In this document: positions 13,913 through 21,050 of the stretch, in pieces
How the letters are laid out: each line of letters starts with the position of its first letter
Position numbering within the stretch: the first letter of the stretch is position 1
Assembly (NCBI GenBank): GCA_003132905.1
Contig: PKZC01000309.1
Location: forward strand, 7,266 to 30,120
Direction of reading: 5' to 3'
Length of the DNA: 22,855 nucleotides
From: Bryobacterales bacterium
GTDB taxonomy: Bacteria; Acidobacteriota; Terriglobia; Bryobacterales; Bryobacteraceae
The notes under the pieces: generated by a model
Told to the model about the DNA's origin: nothing
The model's database searches: none
Seen by the model: only the letters and a program-made list of their open reading frames with translations
Program-made: the position numbers and the translations under genes

Positions 13913-14735
13913 GAATCCCTGGTTGCATCATTACGCCATTTTCTTGGCATTTTGCGCGCTCATCGCCATTGCCGCCGGGGCGCTGGTTACCAGCCTGGCG
14001 CGCCCCCTTGCCGGACCCATCGCGGCCGCCGCACCCGCGGCAATCAACTCCGCGCAGTTCTGGCACCACATGATCGGCGGCGTGGTTGTGGTTCTCATGC
14101 TCGGCCTGGCGATCGGGCGTTCAACCCAACTGGCCTGGATCGGCCTCGGCGTCGGGATTCTGGACGGAGTCCTCGGCGCTAGGGCCATCACCAATGCGCT
14201 GCCGCAGTTGGCCGGCATTCTGCACGCCCTGCTCGCGCAGATATTCTTCGGGGCTATCGTCGCCATCGCCGTCGTGACGTCGGAGAGTTGGAAGCGTGGA
14301 CCGGAACATATCGACGACACCTGGCGTCCGTCTCTCCGCTCATTAGCCATCGCCGTCCCCGCCATCATCCTGCTGCAAACCATGCTCGGCGCTTCCTACC
14401 GCTATCGGGCCCTCGGCGTGATCTGGCACATCTTAAATGCGATGATCGTTCTGCTCCTCATTCTGATAGTGGCCGTCTTCCTGGTCCGGCAGTTCCCCCA
14501 GCACCCGACGCTGCGGCCGGCATCCGTCACCTTGGCCGTTATTACAGCCATTCAGGTGGTGCTCGGATTCACGACATTCATGATGCTGATCCTGTTCCCA
14601 GAGACCAGCCTCGCGGTAGTGATCACCAGTGTTCTGCACGTCACCACCGGCTCGCTGACTTTCGCTGCCGGCCTGGCGCTTGCCATTTTGATCCGCTATA
14701 ACATCCACGGCGGACGGTCACTCACCGGTCAGTGA
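13902..14735 (+). CDS. CtaA/COX15-like heme A synthase family protein with altered catalytic site
   Basis: A 277-residue protein with about eight helices. CtaA oxidises the heme O methyl group to a formyl, giving heme A. The four expected heme-ligand histidines are present: His55 (FWHHMIGG), His108 (GILHALLAQIFFG), His176 (VIWHILNAM) and His246 (SVLHVTTGS). The second helix normally carries E-x-x-H-R, where the Glu (Glu57 of the Bacillus enzyme) is needed for activity. Here it reads Q52-F-W-H55-H56, so Glu is Gln and Arg is His. The outer-loop Cys pair of the Bacillus type is also absent. It may be a diverged synthase, a heme-binding helper, or inactive. The gene starts 11 bp before the preceding stop. 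No heme O synthase (ctaB) lies in the window. Confidence 0.8.
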   Translation: MKTENPWLHHYAIFLAFCALIAIAAGALVTSLARPLAGPIAAAAPAAINSAQFWHHMIGGVVVVLMLGLAIGRSTQLAWIGLGVGILDGVLGARAITNALPQLAGILHALLAQIFFGAIVAIAVVTSESWKRGPEHIDDTWRPSLRSLAIAVPAIILLQTMLGASYRYRALGVIWHILNAMIVLLLILIVAVFLVRQFPQHPTLRPASVTLAVITAIQVVLGFTTFMMLILFPETSLAVVITSVLHVTTGSLTFAAGLALAILIRYNIHGGRSLTGQ

Positions 14736-14776
14736 CTCTAAGGTGACTCCACCTGTGTGGATTTGCGGAAAAGCTT

Positions 14777-14785
14777 TGATACACT
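14777..14785 (+). promoter_or_regulatory. Possible extended -10 promoter before the A-B-A'-B' cassette
   Basis: TGATACACT combines an extended -10 TG with a four-of-six -10 hexamer, 33 bp before the GTG of the first cassette gene in the 83-bp gap after the CtaA-like gene. There is no good -35, so the promoter is tentative and read-through from the oxidase operon is possible. Confidence 0.25.
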
Positions 14786-14818
14786 TGTGACCGTGCAGAA
14801 CGGTGTCTACGGATCCAA

Positions 14819-15271
14819 GTGCTGATCACCAATCCCCTCAATTCCTCCGCCTACGTCTTTCCAACTCTTGAGTGCTTCCATATTGTCGGGTTTGCGCTGT
14901 CGATCGGAACCGTCGCTATTGTGGATTTTTCGCTGCTCGGCATCGGCATGCGCCGTCAAACTCCGGCCCAGCTCGCCAAAGACACCTGGCTCTGGACCCT
15001 CAGCGGCTTGGTGCTCATGTTCTTCTCCGGCCTGCTGTTGTTTTCCTCCGATCCGGACATGTACTATCTCAACTGGCCGTTCCTGATCAAAATGGTATTC
15101 TTCGTTTCAGCCGTCGTTTTCCATTACACGATTCATCGCAAGGCCGTGGCCTCCGACACCCCGCCAGCCAACGCAAAACTGGTAGCCTGCGTGTCCCTGG
15201 CCTTGTGGGCCGGCGTCGTTTTCAGCGGAATCTTTATCGGCTTCGTTTATCCCGGCTTGAGCCTAGGTTAA
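14819..15271 (+). CDS. DUF6644-like four-helix membrane protein (copy A)
   Basis: A 150-residue inner-membrane protein with four helices: VFPTLECFHIVGFALSIGTV (TM1, His in the membrane), WTLSGLVLMFFSGLLLF (TM2), LIKMVFFVSAVVFHYTIHRK (TM3, two His) and LVACVSLALWAGVVFSGIFI (TM4). The E-C-F-H-I, V-D-F-x-L-x-G-x-G-M and IHRK motifs recur in its paralogue at 15864-16316, which is about half identical by eye. I believe this is the DUF6644 family common in Acidobacteria, which has no known function. His in TM1 and TM3 could ligate heme or copper, but that is inference. It starts at GTG, first in a four-gene run with gaps of 1-16 bp. Confidence 0.7.
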   Translation: MLITNPLNSSAYVFPTLECFHIVGFALSIGTVAIVDFSLLGIGMRRQTPAQLAKDTWLWTLSGLVLMFFSGLLLFSSDPDMYYLNWPFLIKMVFFVSAVVFHYTIHRKAVASDTPPANAKLVACVSLALWAGVVFSGIFIGFVYPGLSLG

Positions 15272-15277
15272 CCACGC

Positions 15278-15862
15278 ATGCTTCTCTCGTTCGCCCAGTG
15301 GATCCAACTAACCGGGTTTTTCACCGCTCTTCGCGGATCGGCCTATGTCTATCCCATCATCATGGCGCTGCACATGCTCGGAATCGCCTTCTTCGGCGGC
15401 ATGGTGCTGATGACCGACATGCGGCTGCTGGGTTGGGGCATGCGGAAGCGCTCTATCGCGGACGTTGTAGACCAGTTCCGCGTACCGAAGCGCTGGGGCT
15501 TACTGCTGATTGTCGCCTGCGGCATCCTGATGGCAGGCTCCAAAGCGGAAGAATATTACTACAACGCGTTTTTCCGGGCCAAGCTGATTCTGCTGGCCAT
15601 CGTGGTGTTGCATGAGCTCGTGTTTCGCCGCAGTGTTTACGCCGACCCGGCGGCGCTTGACCGGGCGTCAAAAGTCCCCGGGAGCGCGAAACTGGCCGCG
15701 GCGCTTTCGTTGCTTCTTTGGACGGCCATCGCTTGTTGCGGGCGCGGTATCGGCTACATCGAACCGCCGCTCAATAAGATTCACGCCCAGATCCATTTCG
15801 TGCAAAACGCCGCGCTGGCCGCCCTGCGCTGGCCAAGTCAGCTAAAAGGACAGGACCACTAA
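15278..15862 (+). CDS. DUF6644-like four-helix membrane protein (copy B)
   Basis: A 194-residue membrane protein with the same four-helix plan as its neighbour and recognisable shared motifs: VYPIIMALHMLGIAFFGGM then TDMRLLGWGM (TM1 and its end), GILMAGSKAEEYYYN (TM2), LAIVVLHELVFRR (TM3) and AAALSLLLWTAIACCG with GIGYIEPP (TM4). It therefore belongs to the same superfamily as copy A but is a distinct subtype, whose partner paralogue is at 16333-16866. A 30-residue C-terminal extension (HAQIHFVQNAALAALRWPSQ) is not shared with that paralogue. It starts 6 bp after copy A and ends 1 bp before copy A'. Function unknown. Confidence 0.7.
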   Translation: MLLSFAQWIQLTGFFTALRGSAYVYPIIMALHMLGIAFFGGMVLMTDMRLLGWGMRKRSIADVVDQFRVPKRWGLLLIVACGILMAGSKAEEYYYNAFFRAKLILLAIVVLHELVFRRSVYADPAALDRASKVPGSAKLAAALSLLLWTAIACCGRGIGYIEPPLNKIHAQIHFVQNAALAALRWPSQLKGQDH

Positions 15863-15863
15863 A

Positions 15864-16316
15864 ATGCTGCTTCTTCAAACCAACGCCATTGCGGACGCGC
15901 TGAATAGCTCCGAATGGGTTTTTCCGATCGCTGAATGTTTTCACATCGCGGCGTTCGCCTGGTCCATCGGCCTGATCGCACTGGTCGATTTTCGCCTCAT
16001 GGGCGTCGGAATGAAGCGGGAATCGGCGTCGGAAATCGCCCGCGCCACCGCGCCGTGGACTCTGCTGGGCCTGGCTGTGGTGCTGCTGTCGGGCCCCATC
16101 CTGTTCCTCTCCGATACCCGGATGTACCTTCACAATCCGTCGTTCCGATTCAAGATCGGCGCGCTAGTGATTGCCATCATCTTCAATTACACGATTCATC
16201 GCAAGGTGGCTTTGTCGGACACTTCGTCAGCCGGCGTTAAGGTACTGGTGGGCGTGGTCTCTCTTGCTTTGTGGGTCAGCGTTGTGTTCGGCGGACTGTT
16301 TATTGCGTTTGCGTAA
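15864..16316 (+). CDS. DUF6644-like four-helix membrane protein (copy A')
   Basis: A 150-residue paralogue of the protein at 14819-15271, equal in length and about half identical by eye. Shared blocks include LNSS, VFP, ECFHI, the VDF and GVGM region, YTIHRK and VSLALW. A 21-base stretch encoding the YTIHRK region is identical in the two genes (15123-15143 and 16186-16206). One difference matters: the first TM3 His of copy A (VVFHYTIH) is Asn here (IIFNYTIH). The TM1 His is kept. It starts at ATG, one base after the copy B stop, with AAGGACAGGA upstream as ribosome-binding site inside the end of copy B. Function unknown. Confidence 0.7.
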   Translation: MLLLQTNAIADALNSSEWVFPIAECFHIAAFAWSIGLIALVDFRLMGVGMKRESASEIARATAPWTLLGLAVVLLSGPILFLSDTRMYLHNPSFRFKIGALVIAIIFNYTIHRKVALSDTSSAGVKVLVGVVSLALWVSVVFGGLFIAFA

Positions 16317-16320
16317 AAGC

Positions 16321-16327
16321 CAGGAGG
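16321..16327 (+). promoter_or_regulatory. Strong Shine-Dalgarno CAGGAGG for copy B'
   Basis: CAGGAGG lies five bases before ATG 16333. This fixes the start of the gene and rejects the longer upstream frame, which is a shadow of copy A'. It is one of the best ribosome-binding sites in the window. Confidence 0.75.
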
Positions 16328-16332
16328 CTCCG

Positions 16333-16866
16333 ATGTCCATTCTTTCTTTCTTCCACTGGGTTCAAAGCACGGATTTGATGTCCTTCATCCGGGAATCCGG
16401 GCTGACGTACCCCATCATCATGAGCACGCACCTGGCTTGCATCGCCGTCTTCGGAGGAATGATCGTTATCACCGATCTCCGGCTGCTCGGCGTGGCGTTG
16501 CAGAACCGGCCGATCGCAGACGTCGTCAACGGCTTGCGCTGGTGGAAGCGTCTCGGCTTCATCATTATGGTGGCCATGGGAATCATGCTGGGTGGGTCAA
16601 AGGCAGTGGATTACTACCCGAATCCTTACTTCTGGACCAAGATGTCGCTGCTGTTCCTGATTTTCATGCATGCCATGATTTTCCGGCCAATGGTTTACAA
16701 CAATCCGGAAAAGCTGGATGCCTCGCCCATCATTCCCGCGCGCGCCAAGGCCGCCGCGGCGCTATCGCTGGTGCTGTGGACTGGCGTTGTCTGCGCGGGA
16801 CGGCTCATCGGTTACTACGAGCCGCCCAGCCTAAAAGGCCACGTTGTCAAGGCCGCCAGCAAATAG
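16333..16866 (+). CDS. DUF6644-like four-helix membrane protein (copy B')
   Basis: A 177-residue paralogue of the protein at 15278-15862, close to half identical by eye. Shared blocks are YPIIM, the TM1 His (STHLACIAVFGGM), TDLRLLG, IADVV, GSKA-x-x-YY, the TM3 His (FMHAMIFRP), AAALSL-x-LWT and IGY-x-EPP. It closes the A-B-A'-B' array. Its stop lies 3 bp from the stop of the convergent sialidase-like gene, leaving no room for a terminator between them. The chosen ATG has an excellent Shine-Dalgarno sequence. Function unknown; pairing with copy A' in a hetero-oligomer would explain the conserved alternation. Confidence 0.7.
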   Translation: MSILSFFHWVQSTDLMSFIRESGLTYPIIMSTHLACIAVFGGMIVITDLRLLGVALQNRPIADVVNGLRWWKRLGFIIMVAMGIMLGGSKAVDYYPNPYFWTKMSLLFLIFMHAMIFRPMVYNNPEKLDASPIIPARAKAAAALSLVLWTGVVCAGRLIGYYEPPSLKGHVVKAASK

Positions 16867-16869
16867 CGC

Positions 16870-18033
16870 TCAGTTTTTCTTCGCCAGACTGGCGGTTTCG
16901 ATGTGTTTCGCATTGCCCCATGCGATGAATGTATCGCTTCCGTTGTGAAACAGCTTCGGGTATCCGAGAGCCATCTTGCCGCCGCTGGCCACTTCCACAA
17001 CCGGACCGGCAACGCCCGCGGGCGTAACGCGCCGAACCAGCACTTTCGCCCCTGCGGGACTCTGTTCCAGCCACGAAACGATCGCGCCGCCATCATCGTC
17101 CAGCGCGAGCGCGGTGTAGCCAAAGGCGTGGCCGCTGCTGAGCAGCACCGGTTTGGTGAAACTGGATCCGCCGTCGTCTGAAAACGCCATCAGTTCGCGT
17201 GGCATATCTTGCGCGCCCGTAAACCAAGCCACCGCTACGTGATCGCCCTTGGCCTGAACCGCAGCAGCGTTCGTCGGGCAGGCGTTAATCTGCCAGTTAT
17301 CGGCGCTCACGATCTTAGGCGTCGACCAGTGCCCGTTCTCCAGCCGCGTCACGGCGATGTCGCGAATGTCTTCCTTGCTGCGGGCCCGGAAAGCCACCAG
17401 CAGTCCCTTCGACGTCTTCGTTACAGCCGTGGGGCAGCAACCGCAAACGTCGCCCTGGATCTGCTCTTCCTTAACTTCCTTGCCGGCGGCGTTGACGATA
17501 GTGCGCTTCAACGCCACAGGCGCATCCTCACCCTTCAGCGCCTCCAGCCAGAAGATCGACGCCCCGCCATCCGGGTTCGCAATCATCGAAGCCAAACCGT
17601 GCTGTACAGCGCTGTGGTCATGATGGGCCTGCAGCGGCATGGTCCAATGCGTCCCGTCAGTGGACGAAGAAACGTAGACGTATTCCGCATCGCTGTCACC
17701 GCCCTCGGGCGCTTCCACCCAATGGGCGAACCAATGGCCGCCCGGCAGCGCAATCACCTCCGGCATTTCGGCCGGATGATGGAAGAAGTGGCGATGCGCG
17801 GCGACCGTAATAGCCGGCGACCAAGCGCCGCCATGCCTTACCGCATATCGCAGCGAAAAGGAACCTTGCGATGGCTCAGTCCAACTAAATACGGCCGCGC
17901 CATCGGGCGCTGCGGACCAGTTGGGTTGCATGCTACCAGGCCCGGATGGATTCGCCAGCGGGGTGGAGGAAAAGGTTTGGCCGAAGGCCGGCAGCGCCAA
18001 CACGGCGCTGAGAAGGATAGACTGGATCTTCAC
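16870..18033 (-). CDS. Secreted sialidase-superfamily (BNR/Asp-box) protein
   Basis: A 387-residue exported protein from GTG 18033, chosen because it follows a good ribosome-binding site (AGGAG, 8 bp away) and begins a signal peptide (VKIQSILLSAVLALPAFG). The longer frame to 18231 crosses the neighbouring gene and is rejected. Six-bladed propeller features are visible: Asp-box-like turns SSSTDGTHW (122-130) and SDDGGSSF later, and repeated VSWLEQ/VFSWTEP/IFWLEA strands. A conserved-looking CGCC at 197-200, in GDVCGCCPTAV, is a feature I associate with a bacterial sialidase-like subgroup and could bind metal. The Arg triad of true sialidases is not evident, so enzymatic sialidase activity should not be assumed. 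It is divergent from the gene at 18108. Confidence 0.7.
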   Translation of the reverse strand: MKIQSILLSAVLALPAFGQTFSSTPLANPSGPGSMQPNWSAAPDGAAVFSWTEPSQGSFSLRYAVRHGGAWSPAITVAAHRHFFHHPAEMPEVIALPGGHWFAHWVEAPEGGDSDAEYVYVSSSTDGTHWTMPLQAHHDHSAVQHGLASMIANPDGGASIFWLEALKGEDAPVALKRTIVNAAGKEVKEEQIQGDVCGCCPTAVTKTSKGLLVAFRARSKEDIRDIAVTRLENGHWSTPKIVSADNWQINACPTNAAAVQAKGDHVAVAWFTGAQDMPRELMAFSDDGGSSFTKPVLLSSGHAFGYTALALDDDGGAIVSWLEQSPAGAKVLVRRVTPAGVAGPVVEVASGGKMALGYPKLFHNGSDTFIAWGNAKHIETASLAKKN

Positions 18034-18041
18034 GAGAGTTA

Positions 18042-18056
18042 CTCCTCTTCTAGGAG
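18042..18056 (-). promoter_or_regulatory. Hairpin sequestering the ribosome-binding site of the sialidase-like gene
   Basis: On the minus strand CTCCT-AGAAG-AGGAG forms a five-base stem whose 3' arm is the Shine-Dalgarno AGGAG itself (18046-18042), 8 bp before the GTG. Folding would hide the site. The stem is short, so regulation is only a suggestion. Confidence 0.3.
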
Positions 18057-18073
18057 ACCATGTTTCGGTTGCA

Positions 18074-18090
18074 ATCTTCAATCTGAAGAT
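18074..18090. promoter_or_regulatory. 7-3-7 inverted repeat in the divergent promoter region
   Basis: ATCTTCA, three bases, TGAAGAT is a perfect inverted repeat in the 74-bp gap between divergent genes. A weak promoter for the rightward gene, TTGCAA (18069-18074) and TAGGAT (18093-18098) 18 bp apart, would enclose it, placing the repeat as an operator between -35 and -10. The regulator is unknown. Confidence 0.35.
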
Positions 18091-18107
18091 GATAGGATGC
18101 CCTGGCA

Positions 18108-18827
18108 TTGAAACTTCGTCCTCTGCTTTTCCTGCTCGCTCTAGTTCCTGCACTAGCGCAATACCACGCTCCCAGAACCGCCAACGGCCAGCCCGATTTG
18201 CAAGGGATCTGGCAGGCCGAGACCACGGCATCTTATGACATTGAGCCTCATGCTGCGCACTTGGGCATGCCTGCGGGAACCGGCATCGTGGTTGGCGGCG
18301 AGATCCCGTATACGACCGAAGCCGCCGCTAAGAAGCAGCAGAATTTCCAGCAACGCGCGACCGAGGATCCCAATAACAAGTGTTTCCTGCCAGGCGTTCC
18401 TCGTGCCAACTACATGCCACTTCCATTTCAGATCTTTCAAACGGCCAAGGATGTCGCGATCCTGTACGAATACGTCCACGCCTATCGTTTGATCCCGCTC
18501 GATGGAAGCAAGCATCCCGATGACGTCGATTTCTGGATGGGCGATTCGCGCGGCCACTGGGAAGGCGACACCCTGGTGGTTGACGTCGCCGACAACAACG
18601 ATCAAACCTGGTTTGACGCTTCCGGCAACTTCCATAGCGGGGCTTTGCACGTGGTGGAACGCTACACTCGCACCGGACCCGACACCATTAGCTACGAAGC
18701 CACCATCGAAGATCCCAAGCTGTTTACCAGGCCATGGAAGATCAGCCTGCCACTCTACCGCCGGCCGGAAAAAAATCTTCAGCTCATGGAGTATGACTGC
18801 TACGCCTACGAGGAACCCAGCAAATGA
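18108..18827 (+). CDS. Secreted GDSRGxWEGDTLVV-family protein, copy 1
   Basis: A 239-residue exported protein with a signal peptide (LLFLLALVPALAQ). It belongs to a family that I recognise as heavily duplicated in Acidobacteria, without known function. Core motifs are NGQPDLQGIW (26-35), DPNNKCFLPGVPR (88-99), GDSRGHWEGDTLVVDV (145-160), GNFHSGALHVVERY (173-186) and the ATIEDPK-x-FTRPW block (198-210). The pattern looks beta-rich and no catalytic triad stands out. The start is TTG, the only codon giving a full signal peptide. The stop overlaps the next paralogue as ATGA, so the two are translated together. Confidence 0.65.
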   Translation: MKLRPLLFLLALVPALAQYHAPRTANGQPDLQGIWQAETTASYDIEPHAAHLGMPAGTGIVVGGEIPYTTEAAAKKQQNFQQRATEDPNNKCFLPGVPRANYMPLPFQIFQTAKDVAILYEYVHAYRLIPLDGSKHPDDVDFWMGDSRGHWEGDTLVVDVADNNDQTWFDASGNFHSGALHVVERYTRTGPDTISYEATIEDPKLFTRPWKISLPLYRRPEKNLQLMEYDCYAYEEPSK

Positions 18828-19648
18828 AAACAATTCTCCTCGGCTTGCTCTTATCTGTAGCGGCACTGGCACAGACGCCCGGGCCTCAGGAAACGCCCCG
18901 GGACAAGCCGGCCGTAAAAGCTGGTCCGATGCCGCGCGGCGTTGACGGGAAACCCGATTTCCAGGGCGTTTGGGAGGTTCGCAGCCCGGGTGGAAATGCG
19001 GCTTACGACGTGGAAGATCATCTCAAGCAGGTCTATGGGATTCCGCCCGGCAAAGGCGTAATCGTCGATCCGAAGGATGGCAAGATTCCCTACTTGCCCG
19101 CCGCGGCGCAACGGAAGCAGGATCTGGTGGCGCATCACATGTACGACGATCCCGAAGCGCATTGTTTTCTCTCTGGCATTCCGCGCCAAGTGTACGCGCC
19201 CTTCGGCTTCCAGATTTTGCAGCCCGCCAACTACGTCTTGTTTCTGTTCGAAAATTTCCACGCCTACCGCGTGATCCCCACCGATGGCCGCCCGCACCTA
19301 CCCGCCGACATCAAGACGTTTGATGGCGATTCTCGCGGCCGATGGGAAGGCGACACCCTGGTAATCGACGTTACCAATCAAAACGACAAAACGTGGTTCG
19401 ACATGGCAGGCAACTTCCATAGCGATGCTCTGCATGTGGTGGAGCGCTACACCCCGGTAGACGCGAACACCATCGACTACCGCGCCACCATCGAAGACCC
19501 TAAGACTTTTTCGCGTCCCTGGACCATCGCCTTCCCCATCACGCGAATCGTCCGTCCTGGATACGAAATCATGGAGCTGGCTTGCGTGGAAGGCGAACGC
19601 GATCTCAAGCACTACACCGAAGGCGAGGGCGGCGGCGGCAAGAAGTAG
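18824..19648 (+). CDS. Secreted GDSRGxWEGDTLVV-family protein, copy 2
   Basis: A 274-residue exported paralogue of the preceding gene, with signal peptide KTILLGLLLSVAALAQ. The shared blocks are DGKPDFQGVWEV (41-52), DDPEAHCFLSGIPR (108-121), GDSRGRWEGDTLVIDV (168-183), GNFHSDALHVVERYT (197-211) and ATIEDPKTFSRPW. It has an extra Pro-rich segment after the signal peptide and a Gly/Lys-rich tail (EGEGGGGKK). It starts at ATG within the ATGA overlap and ends 7 bp before the thioredoxin-fold-like gene, so the three form an operon. Function unknown. The Cys in the AHCFL motif is shared by all copies in the window. Confidence 0.65.
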   Translation: MKTILLGLLLSVAALAQTPGPQETPRDKPAVKAGPMPRGVDGKPDFQGVWEVRSPGGNAAYDVEDHLKQVYGIPPGKGVIVDPKDGKIPYLPAAAQRKQDLVAHHMYDDPEAHCFLSGIPRQVYAPFGFQILQPANYVLFLFENFHAYRVIPTDGRPHLPADIKTFDGDSRGRWEGDTLVIDVTNQNDKTWFDMAGNFHSDALHVVERYTPVDANTIDYRATIEDPKTFSRPWTIAFPITRIVRPGYEIMELACVEGERDLKHYTEGEGGGGKK

Positions 19649-19655
19649 AACGGTT

Positions 19656-20222
19656 ATGAGAACATCCGTGCTGGTCTTGCTTCTCATGGCGGGGTTTGTA
19701 GCTCTTCAGGCGGACCAACTTTCGCATGTGGAAGGCGAAAACTTGTTGGGCATGAAGACGGTGCTGCCGGACGCTGCGGCGGGCCATCCGGCGGTGATCG
19801 TGATCGGGTTTACCCACGCCTCACAAAGCCAGTCCAAAGCATGGGTCGCTCGGTTACAGCATCAGTTGCCCGTGTACACGATCGCGGTCTTAGAAGACGC
19901 TCCTCGGTTGGTACGCGGCATGGCGGTACACGGAATGAAGGGTGGCGTGCCGGAAGACCAGCGCGAGCATTTCATCGTGATTTATCACAATGAGAAAGAG
20001 CTGAAGCAAGCTGCCGGATTCGACGCCCAGAACGATGCCTATGTGCTCCTGCTGGACAACGACGGCGGCATCCGCTGGCGCTTCCACGGGCCGATGACCG
20101 ATACGGCGATCGAGCAACTCAAGTCGCAGGCTGCGGCGCAACCAGAACCAACGCTAGACGTGCACAACGTCGTTGGTCAGTGTTCCAATTTTCTCGATGG
20201 TCACCGACACCGGGCCACCTAG
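19656..20222 (+). CDS. Exported thioredoxin-fold-like protein, possibly ATP10-related
   Basis: A 188-residue protein with signal peptide MRTSVLVLLLMAGFVALQA. The order fits a thioredoxin-like fold: LLGMKTVLPDAAAGHPAVIVIGFTHASQSQ (first strands and helix), VYTIAVLED, and AYVLLLDNDGGIRWRFHGPM with a final helix TAIEQLKSQ. The CxxC site is replaced by THAS, so it is not a redox thioredoxin. The length and the closing IRWRFHG resemble ATP10-type proteins, but the assignment is weak. The last 23 residues, after TLD, are read from DNA that is also the 3' end of the convergent gene at 20154-21050, suggesting loss of an earlier stop. It follows copy 2 by 7 bp. Confidence 0.6.
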   Translation: MRTSVLVLLLMAGFVALQADQLSHVEGENLLGMKTVLPDAAAGHPAVIVIGFTHASQSQSKAWVARLQHQLPVYTIAVLEDAPRLVRGMAVHGMKGGVPEDQREHFIVIYHNEKELKQAAGFDAQNDAYVLLLDNDGGIRWRFHGPMTDTAIEQLKSQAAAQPEPTLDVHNVVGQCSNFLDGHRHRAT

Positions 20223-21050
20223 CTTGTTCAAATCGATGTTCTGCACCGCTCCGCCTTGTGCCGATTTCTTGAGCGCCGTGCCCATGGAAATAATATCGCC
20301 CGCCAACAGCGTCAGGTGGCCGGATAAAAACTCGAGTACTTCTGGAATCTTGTAAAAAAGATTTTCCGTGTTGTCTTCGGTGACCAACTCGCCTTTGTGG
20401 CTGCACGATACGGCGAGTCGATGCGGATCGGCGATTTCGTCTTTCGTTACCAGCCATGGGCCCATCGACGCGAACGTGTCGCAGCACTTGTAGCGGCCCG
20501 GATAGCTCACCCATGTGTCCACGTATTCGATCGCCTTTGCATCCCCGGCCTTGGGATGGATGGCGCGGTAATGAAACGTATCTTCGGCGCGCATGGTCGG
20601 CGACGTAATGTCGTTGTGGATGGTGTAGCCGAAAACGTAATCGTAAGCATCGCGCGCCGATATGTTCTTGGCCGTCCTGCCGATCACGACCGCCAGTTCG
20701 GGCTCGGGATGCACTCGCCCATAGTGCGGCTTGCATTCGATGGCGCCGCTGTGACCCACCAGCGAACTCGCCGGCTTGATAAACATCGCGGGGTGCTTGG
20801 GGCCCTGCAGAATCCGATCGCTGTTGGCGCTATTGTTCAGCGCCAGGCAGCAGATCTTCGAGGGACGTCGCACGGGTGCGTACCAAGTAACATCACTCAA
20901 CGAATATGTTTCCGCGCTCAGGCGAGGCTGCTCGCCACTTTCGATGAGTTCCAGAATGCTGCGCGGCCCTGAAATCTCAATTAAAGTCGCCTCATCGAGC
21001 GAAACGCCAATCCGATCTTTGCCGCCCGCGTGGAAGCTCGCCAGCCTCAC
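20154..21050 (-). CDS. Fumarylacetoacetate hydrolase (FAH) family protein
   Basis: A 298-residue cytoplasmic protein from GTG 21050, chosen because it forms a GTGA overlap with the RidA-family stop; an ATG at 21083 would add 11 non-homologous residues. The N-terminal part (about 1-65) precedes the FAH fold. The metal site is readable: HPEPELAVVIG (two Glu) and the Asp of YTIHNDITS. The family GLNYxxH motif near the active site reads ALNNSAN, so the usual His is Asn. FAH-family enzymes cleave or hydrate C-C bonds of acylpyruvates and related keto acids. With the RidA and dehydrogenase genes upstream it suggests a small catabolic pathway; substrate unknown. The 3' end overlaps the convergent gene by 69 bp. 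Confidence 0.82.
   Translation of the reverse strand: MRLASFHAGGKDRIGVSLDEATLIEISGPRSILELIESGEQPRLSAETYSLSDVTWYAPVRRPSKICCLALNNSANSDRILQGPKHPAMFIKPASSLVGHSGAIECKPHYGRVHPEPELAVVIGRTAKNISARDAYDYVFGYTIHNDITSPTMRAEDTFHYRAIHPKAGDAKAIEYVDTWVSYPGRYKCCDTFASMGPWLVTKDEIADPHRLAVSCSHKGELVTEDNTENLFYKIPEVLEFLSGHLTLLAGDIISMGTALKKSAQGGAVQNIDLNKLGGPVSVTIEKIGTLTNDVVHV

Noticed and set aside
17209..18111. A 300-residue plus-strand frame over the sialidase-like gene
   Set aside because: It is rich in Arg, Pro and His with no recognisable motif and lies antisense to a gene with a signal peptide and Asp boxes.
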